A stretch of 7,702 nt of DNA from Oscillospiraceae bacterium. GTDB lineage: Bacteria; Bacillota_A; Clostridia; Saccharofermentanales; Saccharofermentanaceae. The position numbers and the translations under genes are program-made. How positions within the stretch are numbered: position 1 is the stretch's first letter; each line of letters begins with the position of its first letter. Location of the stretch: NCBI GenBank assembly GCA_902791885.1, contig CADAXO010000049.1:13554-21255 (forward strand), in the 5' to 3' direction. The notes beneath the pieces are model-generated. The model saw only the letters and a list, made by a program, of their open reading frames with translations, was not told the DNA's origin and searched no databases. Positions 1 to 7,064 of this stretch are shown one piece after another.

Positions 1-1
1 A

Positions 2-1402
2 GCTTCCATCAGGAAAGAGAATTACCGTAAGGCTCTCGATGCCATTACCGCGGCTTCATTTATCCTCGAAGAGTATAACCAGTACTACGTTGATGAGGAG
101 CTTGAAGGATTCGTAAAAGACATCGCGGGAAAGCTCGTCACTCCTTCATATAAGAAGGAAGACGGAGATCCTTCCACTATTTTGTTCTACGACAGCTTCG
201 GCTTTGACGTCAGGGCATTGGCGCTTGTCTATATGCATGCCCTTGCTGACCTGGGATACAAAGTGATCTACATCACCAAGGTCGAATCGAAGGACTGCCA
301 GCCGGAACTTCACGAGGCCGTTAAGGACGGCAACGTAATCTGGAACTATGTATCCTACGATAACCGCGAGCAGGAAGTCCGTGACATCGCGGCTCTTTTC
401 GAGCAGTATAAGCCCGCGAAAGCCATCCTTTATTCGACGCCTGACGATGCCGCCGCCATGACGGTATTCTATGCTTATGAAGGCATCACCGAGAGGTTCA
501 AGATCAACCTTACGGATCACGCTTTCTGGCTCGGACACGATGTGTTTGACTATAACCTTGAGTTCAGAAATTACGGTGCATGCGTATCCGTTCAGTACAG
601 AGGCGTGCCCGAGGAAAAAGAGATAATAATGCCCTTCTATCCTTACCACAGACCGAGGGATTTCCAGGGTCTTCCGTTCGATCTTGAGGGGAAGAAGATG
701 GTCTTCAGCGGAGGTTCGGTCTATAAGACTTTGGGCGATCCCGCGAACCGTTTCTATGTGATCGTTGAGAAGCTTCTTACGGGACATGAGGATCTTATAT
801 TCTTATATGCAGGAACGGGTGACGACAGTGAGATCGTTAAGCTTCAGAAGAAGTTCCCGGGACGCGTCTACAGGATAGATGAGAGAACGGATCTGTTCGA
901 ACTTATGGAACACTGCACGTTCTATCTTAATACCTTCCCGTTCATCGGAGGCCTCATGATGCAGTTCGCAGTCGATGCGAAGAAGGTGCCTCTGACGCTT
1001 AAGAAGGAAGGCGTGAGCGACGAGAATAAGGAGATCTTGATTCATCAGGATCTCGTCGAATACGATGATGTGGATTCGCTTGTAAAAGAGGCCGACAGGC
1101 TCCTTGACGATGAGGATTACAGGATTAAGCGCGGCGAGGAATTGAAGGCCGATCTTATATCGCCTGAAGACTTCGCCAATGAACTTAATAATGCCCTTAA
1201 TGAACACAGGACCAAGTATGAGGTTCAGATAAAGGACACTGACACGACTGAATTCAGGAAACAGTATATAATAAGATTCAGTGAGAAGACCTTCAGACAG
1301 GTTATAGCTTCGGGAAACAAGAAGACGCTCATAGGAGACTTCCCCGGACTGTTCGTTAAGAAGGTTTATAACAAAGTGGTGAAGAAAGAGAAACTTAACT
1401 AG
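2..1402 (+). CDS. GT-B-like glycosyltransferase, 5'-truncated by window edge
   Basis: The reading frame is open from base 2 with no stop, so the gene begins upstream of the window; 466 residues are visible, ending in TAG. A TTG at 182 should not be taken as the start, because the same frame codes a plausible charged helical stretch before it (visible residues 1-60). The C-terminal part looks like a GT-B nucleotide-sugar domain: a beta strand followed by FSGGSVYKTLG (235-245), FLYAGTG (267-273) and YLNTFPFIGG (308-317). The last resembles the Thr-Phe-Pro/Gly-Gly donor-binding segment of the O-GlcNAc transferase-like GT41 group. NLTDHAFWLG (169-178) also recalls that group. The tail (about 450-466) is Lys-rich and could touch the membrane. 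Role inferred: transfer of one sugar of the surface glycan at the cytoplasmic face. Donor and acceptor are unknown. I am fairly sure it is a glycosyltransferase, not of the exact family. Confidence 0.7.
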   Translation, partial: ASIRKENYRKALDAITAASFILEEYNQYYVDEELEGFVKDIAGKLVTPSYKKEDGDPSTILFYDSFGFDVRALALVYMHALADLGYKVIYITKVESKDCQPELHEAVKDGNVIWNYVSYDNREQEVRDIAALFEQYKPAKAILYSTPDDAAAMTVFYAYEGITERFKINLTDHAFWLGHDVFDYNLEFRNYGACVSVQYRGVPEEKEIIMPFYPYHRPRDFQGLPFDLEGKKMVFSGGSVYKTLGDPANRFYVIVEKLLTGHEDLIFLYAGTGDDSEIVKLQKKFPGRVYRIDERTDLFELMEHCTFYLNTFPFIGGLMMQFAVDAKKVPLTLKKEGVSDENKEILIHQDLVEYDDVDSLVKEADRLLDDEDYRIKRGEELKADLISPEDFANELNNALNEHRTKYEVQIKDTDTTEFRKQYIIRFSEKTFRQVIASGNKKTLIGDFPGLFVKKVYNKVVKKEKLN

Positions 1403-1413
1403 AAGGATAACTT

Positions 1414-1821
1414 ATGGAGATCAAGACTTATACATTCGAGCCGCACGGTGATGACAGAGGTCAGCTTGTAGCCCTGGAGGAATTCAAGGATTTCCCTTTC
1501 GCTGTTAAGCGCGTCTACTATATCTACGATACACTTCAGGATGTCGTAAGAGGACACCATGCACATAAGTGCTTAAAGCAGATCCTTATCTGCGTTCACG
1601 GCTCCTGCAAGATCCACCTCGACGACGGCCACGAGACCGCGGAGGTACTTCTCGATACACCCACCAAGGGCCTTTATATCGAGAACGATATGTGGAGAGA
1701 GATGTATGATTTCTCCCCCGATGCCGTGCTTCTCGTACTGGCGTCCGAGCTTTACGACGAGTCGGATTATATAAGAAACTACGATGACTTTAAGGCATTC
1801 GTTGCCTCCAAGGAGAATTGA
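1414..1821 (+). CDS. fdtA: dTDP-4-oxo-6-deoxyglucose 3,4-ketoisomerase (FdtA/QdtA family, cupin)
   Basis: A 135-residue single-domain cupin, the usual length for this family. It isomerises dTDP-4-keto-6-deoxy-D-glucose to the 3-keto sugar, the substrate of the aminotransferase encoded immediately downstream. Visible signatures are DDRGQL (13-18), KRVYYIY (32-38), RGHHAHK (47-52 region) and the strand [12 protein letters not shown] that follows. By a constant offset of two from the characterised QdtA, Tyr35, His49 and His51 correspond to its proposed catalytic acid Tyr37, base His51 and proton shuttle His53. Arg15-Gly16 fall at the QdtA Tyr17-Arg18 pair reported to control product stereochemistry and match the FdtA type, so the galacto (Fuc3N) product is predicted. 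The ATG has AAGGA (1403-1407) six bases upstream and lies 11 bases after the preceding stop. The gap to the aminotransferase is one base. Family assignment is secure; FdtA versus QdtA is inference. Confidence 0.9.
   Translation: MEIKTYTFEPHGDDRGQLVALEEFKDFPFAVKRVYYIYDTLQDVVRGHHAHKCLKQILICVHGSCKIHLDDGHETAEVLLDTPTKGLYIENDMWREMYDFSPDAVLLVLASELYDESDYIRNYDDFKAFVASKEN
1810..1815 (+). promoter_or_regulatory. Ribosome binding site fixing the aminotransferase start
   Basis: AAGGAG lies inside the last codons of the ketoisomerase gene, seven bases before the ATG at 1823. It decides the start: the frame stays open back to 1784, but the residues encoded there are unlike the family, whose N-terminus begins with the VPFVTF-type strand found right after 1823. 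Confidence 0.8.
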
Positions 1822-1822
1822 T

Positions 1823-2920
1823 ATGAAAGTACCTTTCGTCACATTCCGTCCGCTTGAGAAAGAACTCGACAAAGATCTTCGTCAGGCCTTCGAGACGGTC
1901 TACACGAATTCCTGGTATATAGAAGGTGAAGAGGATACCAAGTTCGAGAAGGCGTTCGCTGAATATGTGGGAACAGATTACTGCGTAGGATGCGGCAACG
2001 GACTCGATGCGCTCGTACTGGCCTTAAAGGCTCTGGGCGTAGGTGAAGGCGATGAAGTAATCGTTCCTTCGAACACATATATCGCTACCGCACTTGCCGT
2101 AACTTATGTCGGCGCGAAGGTTGTATTCGTCGAGCCCGACATAAGAACATATAACATAGATCCTTCACTCATCGAGGCTGCAATTACGGATAAGACCAAG
2201 GCAATTATGCCGGTTCATCTTTACGGCCAGCCCTGCGATATGGATCCCATTATGAAGATCGCGAAAGACCACGGTCTTTATGTCGTAGAGGACTGCGCTC
2301 AGGCTCACGGAGCGACATATATGGGAAGAAAGATCGGAACATTCGGTGATGCCGCAGGCTTCTCTTTCTACCCCGGAAAGAACCTGGGAGCGTTGGGCGA
2401 TGCCGGCGCTGCGGTAACAGATAATAAGGAAGTCGCAGATAAGATCAGGGCTTACGGCAATTACGGTTCCGACTATAAGTATCACCACATCTACAAGGGC
2501 AACAACAGCCGTCTTGATGAGATGCAGGCAGCTTTCCTTTCTGCGAAGCTTCCTCATCTTGATAAGGTTAATGAGGACAGAAGAAGGATCGCGGGAAGAT
2601 ACCTTGAGGGCATCAAGAACCCTGAGATCATCCTTCCTTTTGTTGCTGATTATGCGGATCCCGTATGGCATATCTTTGCTGTAAGAAGCAGCAGAAGAGA
2701 CGAACTTGAAGCATTCTTAAAGGAAGCAGGAATAGGCACCAACAAGCACTATCCCATTCCGATGCACCTTCAGGGAGCATATGAGGACTTAGGTTATAAG
2801 AAGGGCGATCTTCCTCTTGCTGAAGAGATCTCCGCGACCGAGCTCTCGCTTCCGCTTTACTACGGAATGACCGACGAAGAGATCGATTACGTAATAGATA
2901 AGATCAATGAGTTCGCTTGA
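1823..2920 (+). CDS. fdtB: dTDP-3-amino-3,6-dideoxyhexose transaminase (DegT/DnrJ/EryC1/StrS family)
   Basis: A 365-residue fold-type I PLP enzyme of the sugar aminotransferase family, full length. It should transfer an amino group, normally from glutamate, to C3 of the dTDP-3-keto-6-deoxyhexose made by the adjacent isomerase. GCGNGLDAL (56-64) is the phosphate-binding turn, [10 protein letters not shown] (154-163) contains Asp157 that pairs with the pyridine nitrogen, and [13 protein letters not shown] (181-193) carries the PLP lysine, Lys186. [11 protein letters not shown] (227-237) and the C-terminal [13 protein letters not shown] (343-355) are also family hallmarks. The one-base gap to the ketoisomerase gene supports the FdtA-FdtB pairing seen in Fuc3N/Qui3N pathways. 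If the isomerase made the gluco product the correct name would be QdtB; the aminotransferase sequence alone does not let me choose. Confidence 0.9.
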   Translation: MKVPFVTFRPLEKELDKDLRQAFETVYTNSWYIEGEEDTKFEKAFAEYVGTDYCVGCGNGLDALVLALKALGVGEGDEVIVPSNTYIATALAVTYVGAKVVFVEPDIRTYNIDPSLIEAAITDKTKAIMPVHLYGQPCDMDPIMKIAKDHGLYVVEDCAQAHGATYMGRKIGTFGDAAGFSFYPGKNLGALGDAGAAVTDNKEVADKIRAYGNYGSDYKYHHIYKGNNSRLDEMQAAFLSAKLPHLDKVNEDRRRIAGRYLEGIKNPEIILPFVADYADPVWHIFAVRSSRRDELEAFLKEAGIGTNKHYPIPMHLQGAYEDLGYKKGDLPLAEEISATELSLPLYYGMTDEEIDYVIDKINEFA

Positions 2921-3875
2921 AGTATTCATCCTGACCTATAACAGGGCTTCGTATCTTCGTGAGAGCATCGGCAGCGTGCTGGCGTCTTCTTTTACGGACT
3001 TTACGCTTACCGTTGTGGACAACTGCTCGACTGATGATACGGAGCAGGTGGTGAAGTCCTTTGATGACCCGAGGCTTCATTATGTTAAGCATCCGGAGAA
3101 TATCGGCGGCATCAATAACATCAATTCCGCGATCAAGATGAGCACGGGGGACTACATCGTACTTTTCCACGACGATGATCTTATGAAGCCCGATATGCTC
3201 AAGACGGAATACGAGTATCTCGAGAAGTTCCCGGAAGCGGGCTGTGTATCGTGCCTTACGACTAACTTTACGGTTGACGGAAAGTACGATGACATGAAGG
3301 CCACCTATGAAGGCGAGTATAAGCTTTATACCGGAAGAGAGCTTTTCGATGCGTATTTTGCAGGGGGACCTAATACAGTGTGCCCCTCGATCATGTACAG
3401 AAACAGCATCCTTAAGGAGCATGATCTTATATTCGATCCCGCGGTGGGACCTTGCTGCGACATAAAGCTTCTTTTCGATATCGAGCGATACGGGTACGGT
3501 GTGCTCTCGCTTAATAAGTGCCTCATGCTCACAAGAAGGCACGAAGGCCAGGACAGCACGATGAATTTCTTTCCGATGCACATCGAGCTTTACGATTACC
3601 TTGATAAGGACCCGTATTACGGCCCGATGCTTCGTGAGAAAACCGATTGGCGCAACGACAAGTATGCCGATTTCTCCGTGGCCTTAGGAAGCCTTGAGGT
3701 CAAAGGGAAGCACGATAACGATAAGCTTCGTTCATGCGAGAAGACGTTAAGAAGAGTGTGCGGCGGAAGGGCAAAAGACAGACTTAAATATGACCTCGTG
3801 AGCACGGGAGTGAAGCTTTGTCCCGGGCTTATGAGAAAGATTTATTATTCACGTAAGAAGGGGGAGACCCTATGA
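2907..3875 (+). CDS. Family 2 glycosyltransferase (GT-A fold)
   Basis: 322 residues, full length, beginning directly with the GT2 first strand ([18 protein letters not shown], 4-21). VDNCSTDDT (37-45) is the nucleotide-binding loop and HDDD (88-91) supplies the metal-binding Asp motif of the GT-A fold. CCDIKLLF (183-190) occupies the place where many family members have the catalytic ED pair, and RRHEGQDS (210-217) is the conserved segment after the last core strand. The C-terminal third is basic and helical with no clear membrane span, so the enzyme is probably peripheral on the inner membrane face. The start overlaps the end of the aminotransferase gene by 14 bases and I see no good Shine-Dalgarno sequence before it, so it is probably translated by coupling. 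Its end overlaps the fucosyltransferase start by four bases (ATGA). Donor sugar unknown; dTDP-Fuc3N is possible given the neighbours. Confidence 0.88.
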   Translation: MSSLEVFILTYNRASYLRESIGSVLASSFTDFTLTVVDNCSTDDTEQVVKSFDDPRLHYVKHPENIGGINNINSAIKMSTGDYIVLFHDDDLMKPDMLKTEYEYLEKFPEAGCVSCLTTNFTVDGKYDDMKATYEGEYKLYTGRELFDAYFAGGPNTVCPSIMYRNSILKEHDLIFDPAVGPCCDIKLLFDIERYGYGVLSLNKCLMLTRRHEGQDSTMNFFPMHIELYDYLDKDPYYGPMLREKTDWRNDKYADFSVALGSLEVKGKHDNDKLRSCEKTLRRVCGGRAKDRLKYDLVSTGVKLCPGLMRKIYYSRKKGETL

Positions 3876-4729
3876 TCATTGTTCAGTTCTCGGGAGGCCT
3901 CGGCAACCAGCTTGCACAGTACGGCCTTTATATGGAGTACAAGGCCCGCGACATCAAGACATACGCGGACTTAAGCTGGTACGGCAACGCACAGCCCAAG
4001 GACGGTAAGGTCGACACGAGAAAGCTCGAGCTTCCGCACCTCGGTATCAATCTTGATATGTGTCCCGACAAGTACGCTTATTACGGTAAGGAAGATGACT
4101 TCCACCGCTACATGAGAAGGATCATGGTAGGTCCCGTCCACCTCGAGAAGGACTACAAGTTTACCCCCGAGCTTCTTAACGTGCGTAAGGGCTACGTAAT
4201 GGGCGGGTGCTTTCTGGGCGAGCAGTACATGCCCTACAGCGAAAAGCTTGTGCGCGAGAGCATTAACTTCAGAGGCACCGACTCTGAATTCATTCAGGAG
4301 ATGGAGCAGCAGATCACTTCCTGCAACTCTGTCTCGATACATATGCGCTTAGGCGACTATCTTAATAACGACAGCCTTTACGGCGGTATCTGCACACCCG
4401 ATTATTACAAGCGTGCTTTGGAGATGATCAAAGAATCCGTACCCGATGCGAAGTTCTTTATCTTCTCTAACGACGTTGAAGAAGCCGCGAGGATGCTCGG
4501 ACTTGATGATGCGGTTCCGGTCACGGGCAACACGGGCGATAAGTCATATCTTGATATGTATCTTATGAGCAAGTGTAAGCACAATATCATCGCCAACAGC
4601 ACGTTCAGCTGGTGGGGCGCATGGCTTAATGAGAATAAGGATAAGAAGGTGTTCTGTCCGACGACCCTTCTTAACGGATACGATAACGGCAGTGTATACT
4701 GTAAGGAGTGGGTACGCGTACCTTCCTGA
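3872..4729 (+). CDS. Alpha-1,2-fucosyltransferase (GT11 family)
   Basis: 285 residues, the normal size for bacterial GT11 enzymes, which move L-fucose from GDP-fucose to the 2-hydroxyl of an acceptor, often galactose. The N-terminus VQFSGGLGNQLAQY (4-17) is the family's first motif. HMRLGDY (157-163) is the HxRxGDY motif that binds the GDP part of the donor and is shared with other fucosyltransferases. FFIFSNDVEEA (195-205) and NSTFSWWGAWLN (242-253) are the third and fourth family blocks. The ATG overlaps the preceding stop as ATGA and has a strong AAGGGGGAG site at 3858-3866. A GDP-L-fucose synthase gene encoded 1.4 kb downstream gives the donor a source in the same operon. Some GT11 members use acceptors other than galactose, so the linkage is predicted while the acceptor is open. 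Confidence 0.92.
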   Translation: MIIVQFSGGLGNQLAQYGLYMEYKARDIKTYADLSWYGNAQPKDGKVDTRKLELPHLGINLDMCPDKYAYYGKEDDFHRYMRRIMVGPVHLEKDYKFTPELLNVRKGYVMGGCFLGEQYMPYSEKLVRESINFRGTDSEFIQEMEQQITSCNSVSIHMRLGDYLNNDSLYGGICTPDYYKRALEMIKESVPDAKFFIFSNDVEEAARMLGLDDAVPVTGNTGDKSYLDMYLMSKCKHNIIANSTFSWWGAWLNENKDKKVFCPTTLLNGYDNGSVYCKEWVRVPS

Positions 4730-4733
4730 TCCC

Positions 4734-4740
4734 AAAGGAG
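4734..4740 (+). promoter_or_regulatory. Ribosome binding site fixing the epimerase start
   Basis: AAAGGAG stands six bases before ATG 4747. It favours that start over an in-frame GTG at 4708, which lies inside the fucosyltransferase gene, overlaps an AAGGAG rather than following one, and would add 13 residues ahead of a Rossmann strand that otherwise starts near the N-terminus. Confidence 0.8.
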
Positions 4741-4746
4741 AATAAT

Positions 4747-5667
4747 ATGTCAGAACTTAATGTCTTGATCATAGGCGGCAACGGATTTATAGGTTCGAGT
4801 CTCGGACACCATCTGGCTGACAGAGGCTGGAAGGTGACGAGCTTTGATATAGCAAGACCTCCGTTCCCGGATTCCAGGGTCGAATATGTGATGGGAGATT
4901 TCTTCGACGATAATGTCCTTGCGGCAGCGATCAAGGGCCGCGATATCGTTTACCACGCATTGTCCACGGTTAACCCGGGAAACTCCAACGAGAAATACAT
5001 GATGGGATACGGAAGAGACTTTATCCAGACGGTTAAGCTTTTCGACATGCTTAAGGAGACTGACACCAAGCTTATCTTCCTGTCCTCGGGCGGTACCGTT
5101 TACGGTGAGCAGGAGGTTCAGCCCATAACAGAGGATGCCTGTGCAAGGCCTATCAACCACTACGGTAATGTGAAGCTTTGTATCGAGAATACATTGCGCG
5201 TATTCGATATCCAGGCTAAGAGCAAGATGATGATCGCGAGGATCTCGAACCCTTACGGTCCCGGCCAGGACCACAAGAAGGGCGTAGGCTTTATCGATGC
5301 GGTCATAAGAAAGACCCTTGACGGTGAGAACGTCGAGATATGGGGTGACGGTGAGAACATCCGTGACTATATCTATATCGATGACGTATGTAAGATGCTG
5401 GGCAACCTCGCGATGTATGACGGTGATGAGACAGTCTTTAACTTAAGCTCCGGAACAGGCACTTCCCAGAAGCAGATAATGGAGATCGTGAAGAACATCG
5501 ACGACAGCGTTAAGTGCGTGTATAAGCCCGCAAGAAGCGTAGACGTAAGAAAGATCATTCTTGATAATTCGAAGATCATGTCCGTCGAGCCCTTCGAGCT
5601 CGTTGATATAAACGAAGGTGTCAAGTCCGTTTATGACTATCACAAGGGAATCCGTGGTAAAATATAG
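4747..5667 (+). CDS. NAD-dependent sugar-nucleotide epimerase/dehydratase (extended SDR)
   Basis: 306 residues, typical of the extended short-chain dehydrogenase family that epimerises, dehydrates or reduces nucleotide sugars. GGNGFIG (10-16) is the Rossmann dinucleotide loop and Asp34 (in SFDIA) at the end of the second strand favours NAD(H). Tyr139 and Lys143 form the YxxxK pair, NPYGPGQD (168-175) and RDYIYIDDV (206-214) are substrate-domain blocks common in GalE-like enzymes. The serine block reads LSSGGTVYG (112-120); aligned with GalE (SSSATVYG) the catalytic Ser position is Gly115, with Ser114 and Thr117 close by. Its site between a fucosyltransferase and Fcl suggests it supplies another sugar nucleotide for the same glycan, for example by 4-epimerisation. 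I cannot name the substrate. Spacing is 17 bases from the gene before and 18 to the cupin after. Confidence 0.85.
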   Translation: MSELNVLIIGGNGFIGSSLGHHLADRGWKVTSFDIARPPFPDSRVEYVMGDFFDDNVLAAAIKGRDIVYHALSTVNPGNSNEKYMMGYGRDFIQTVKLFDMLKETDTKLIFLSSGGTVYGEQEVQPITEDACARPINHYGNVKLCIENTLRVFDIQAKSKMMIARISNPYGPGQDHKKGVGFIDAVIRKTLDGENVEIWGDGENIRDYIYIDDVCKMLGNLAMYDGDETVFNLSSGTGTSQKQIMEIVKNIDDSVKCVYKPARSVDVRKIILDNSKIMSVEPFELVDINEGVKSVYDYHKGIRGKI

Positions 5668-5685
5668 GTTTGAAAGAGGTTTACT

Positions 5686-6093
5686 ATGGAAGAGAAAAAG
5701 ATAATCAGATCAGTATCGGAGAATCCGCAGCCCCAGACAATTGCAAAAGACTGGGGAAGCTATACAGTCCTTCATGAAGAGAAGGACAATCTTACTATTC
5801 TCGTTATCCTTAACGAAGGACACAGAATGAAGTATCACAGCCATGAGGGCAGACGCGAGCTCTGGATCGTGGCAAGCGGAACGGGAAGAGTGATCATGAA
5901 CGAAGAGGAGAGGTTCGTAAGGACCGGCGATGTCGTTCAGATCCCCAGACAGGTAAGACATACCGTTATCGCAGGAAGTGAGCTTAAGCTCATCGAAGTT
6001 CAGATAGGTGATACATCAGCTTCCGATAAGACCGTCTATAACCTCCAGCAGGATTACTACAGCGACGGCAGTACGGGTTATTCGGTAAGCTAA
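5686..6093 (+). CDS. Stand-alone type II phosphomannose isomerase-like cupin
   Basis: 135 residues related to the C-terminal cupin of bifunctional mannose-6-phosphate isomerase/GDP-mannose pyrophosphorylase proteins (AlgA, ManC), here without the nucleotidyltransferase domain. WGSYTVL (23-29) begins the domain as in those proteins. Residues 45-65 fit the first cupin motif G-X5-HXH-X4-E-X6-G exactly, and GDVVQIPRQVRH (81-92) gives most of the second, so His51, His53, Glu58 and His92 make a complete metal site. EVQIG (104-108) matches the domain's closing strand. Compared with AlgA-type enzymes, His51 takes the place of a Gln ligand. Lying beside fcl, it may interconvert fructose-6-phosphate and mannose-6-phosphate for GDP-mannose and hence GDP-fucose, but a different sugar isomerase activity is possible. 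AGAGG (5675-5679) precedes the ATG by six bases. Confidence 0.8.
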   Translation: MEEKKIIRSVSENPQPQTIAKDWGSYTVLHEEKDNLTILVILNEGHRMKYHSHEGRRELWIVASGTGRVIMNEEERFVRTGDVVQIPRQVRHTVIAGSELKLIEVQIGDTSASDKTVYNLQQDYYSDGSTGYSVS

Positions 6094-6098
6094 GGGAG
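6092..6098 (+). promoter_or_regulatory. Ribosome binding site for fcl, at tandem ATG codons
   Basis: AAGGGAG begins inside the stop codon of the cupin gene. Two adjacent ATGs follow at 6109 and 6112, at spacings of 10 and 13 bases. The first is nearer the usual distance and is taken as the start, but the two differ by only one residue. Confidence 0.6.
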
Positions 6099-6108
6099 AC
6101 ATAAAGTC

Positions 6109-7053
6109 ATGATGGAGAAGAACGCGAAGATATATGTTGCCGGCCACAGAGGCATGGTCGGAAGTGCTATAGTAAGACAGCTCGAGAAGCAGGGCTATAC
6201 GAACATCATCGTAAGAACCCACAAGGAGCTCGATCTTACAAGACAGGATCAGGTAGAGAAGTTTTTCGCTGAGGAGAAGCCCGAGTATGTGTTCCTCGCA
6301 GCCGCCAAGGTCGGAGGCATTATGGGCAACGCTACCGCGAAGGCAGACTTCATGTACGACAACATGATCCTCGAGATGAATGTAATTAATGCTGCTTGGA
6401 AGAACGGCTGCAAAAAGCTCGAGTTCTTAGGCAGCAGCTGCATCTATCCCAAGTTTGCTCCCCAGCCCATGAAGGAGGACTGCCTTCTTACAAGCTCTTT
6501 GGAGGAGACGAATGAGGCATACGCCCTTGCAAAGATATCGGGTTTGAAGTACTGCGAGTACCTCAACACCCAGTACGGAACAGATTATATAAGCGTTATG
6601 CCGACGAACCTGTACGGCCCCAACGACAACTATCATCCCGAGCATTCACATGTCCTTCCGGCTTTGATCAGAAGGTTCCATGAGGCTAAGGAGAGCGGTG
6701 TTAAGAGTGTTACCTGCTGGGGTGACGGAAGCCCGCTTCGTGAGTTTATGTATGTTGATGATCTTGCCGATCTTTGCGTATTCTTAATGAATAACTACAG
6801 CGGCAACGAGACCGTAAACGCAGGCACAGGCAAGGAGCTTACCATCAAGGAACTCACAGAGCTTGTAGCGAAGGTGATAGGCTACGAGGGAGAGATCTTA
6901 TGGGATCCTTCCAAGCCTAACGGAACTCCCCGTAAGCTTCTCGATGTATCGAAGGCAGCTGCTTTAGGCTGGACATACAAGACAGAGCTTGAGGACGGCA
7001 TCAGACTTACATATAAGGATTTCCTCGAGAATCCTATGAGAGCCGAGCGATAA
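6109..7053 (+). CDS. fcl: GDP-L-fucose synthase
   Basis: 314 residues, the usual length of this bifunctional epimerase-reductase, which turns GDP-4-keto-6-deoxy-D-mannose into GDP-L-fucose with NADPH. GHRGMVGSA (12-20) is the cofactor loop in the form diagnostic for the family. With a constant offset of two from the E. coli enzyme, Ser109, Cys111, Tyr138, Lys142, His181 and Arg189 match its Ser107, Cys109, Tyr136, Lys140, His179 and Arg187, so the catalytic set is intact. AAAKVGGI (64-71), FLGSSCIYPK (106-115), NLYGPNDNY (167-175) and NAGTGKE (237-243) add support. The product is the donor for the GT11 fucosyltransferase in the operon. The GDP-mannose 4,6-dehydratase (Gmd) that should make its substrate is not in the window. 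The gene lies 15 bases after the cupin and 11 before the next glycosyltransferase. Confidence 0.96.
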   Translation: MMEKNAKIYVAGHRGMVGSAIVRQLEKQGYTNIIVRTHKELDLTRQDQVEKFFAEEKPEYVFLAAAKVGGIMGNATAKADFMYDNMILEMNVINAAWKNGCKKLEFLGSSCIYPKFAPQPMKEDCLLTSSLEETNEAYALAKISGLKYCEYLNTQYGTDYISVMPTNLYGPNDNYHPEHSHVLPALIRRFHEAKESGVKSVTCWGDGSPLREFMYVDDLADLCVFLMNNYSGNETVNAGTGKELTIKELTELVAKVIGYEGEILWDPSKPNGTPRKLLDVSKAAALGWTYKTELEDGIRLTYKDFLENPMRAER

Positions 7054-7064
7054 GGACAGGTAAT

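Noticed and set aside
182..184. TTG as start of the first gene
   Set aside because: The frame is open back to base 2 with protein-like sequence, and no ribosome binding site precedes the TTG; the gene is truncated by the window edge.
1239..1272. CTGACA ... TATAAT promoter-like pair inside the first gene
   Set aside because: The spacing is 22 bases, too long for a standard sigma-70-type promoter, and it lies within coding sequence of a tightly packed operon.
1784..1822. Upstream in-frame start adding 13 residues to the aminotransferase
   Set aside because: The extension overlaps the ketoisomerase gene, has no family similarity, and AAGGAG at 1810-1815 is correctly placed for ATG 1823.
2165..2671. 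Long open frames on the minus strand, here and opposite the other genes
   Set aside because: They are antisense shadows of well-supported + strand genes, show no recognisable domains, and lack good ribosome binding sites.
4708..4746. GTG start for the epimerase
   Set aside because: It lies inside the fucosyltransferase gene without a preceding ribosome binding site; ATG 4747 has AAAGGAG six bases upstream.
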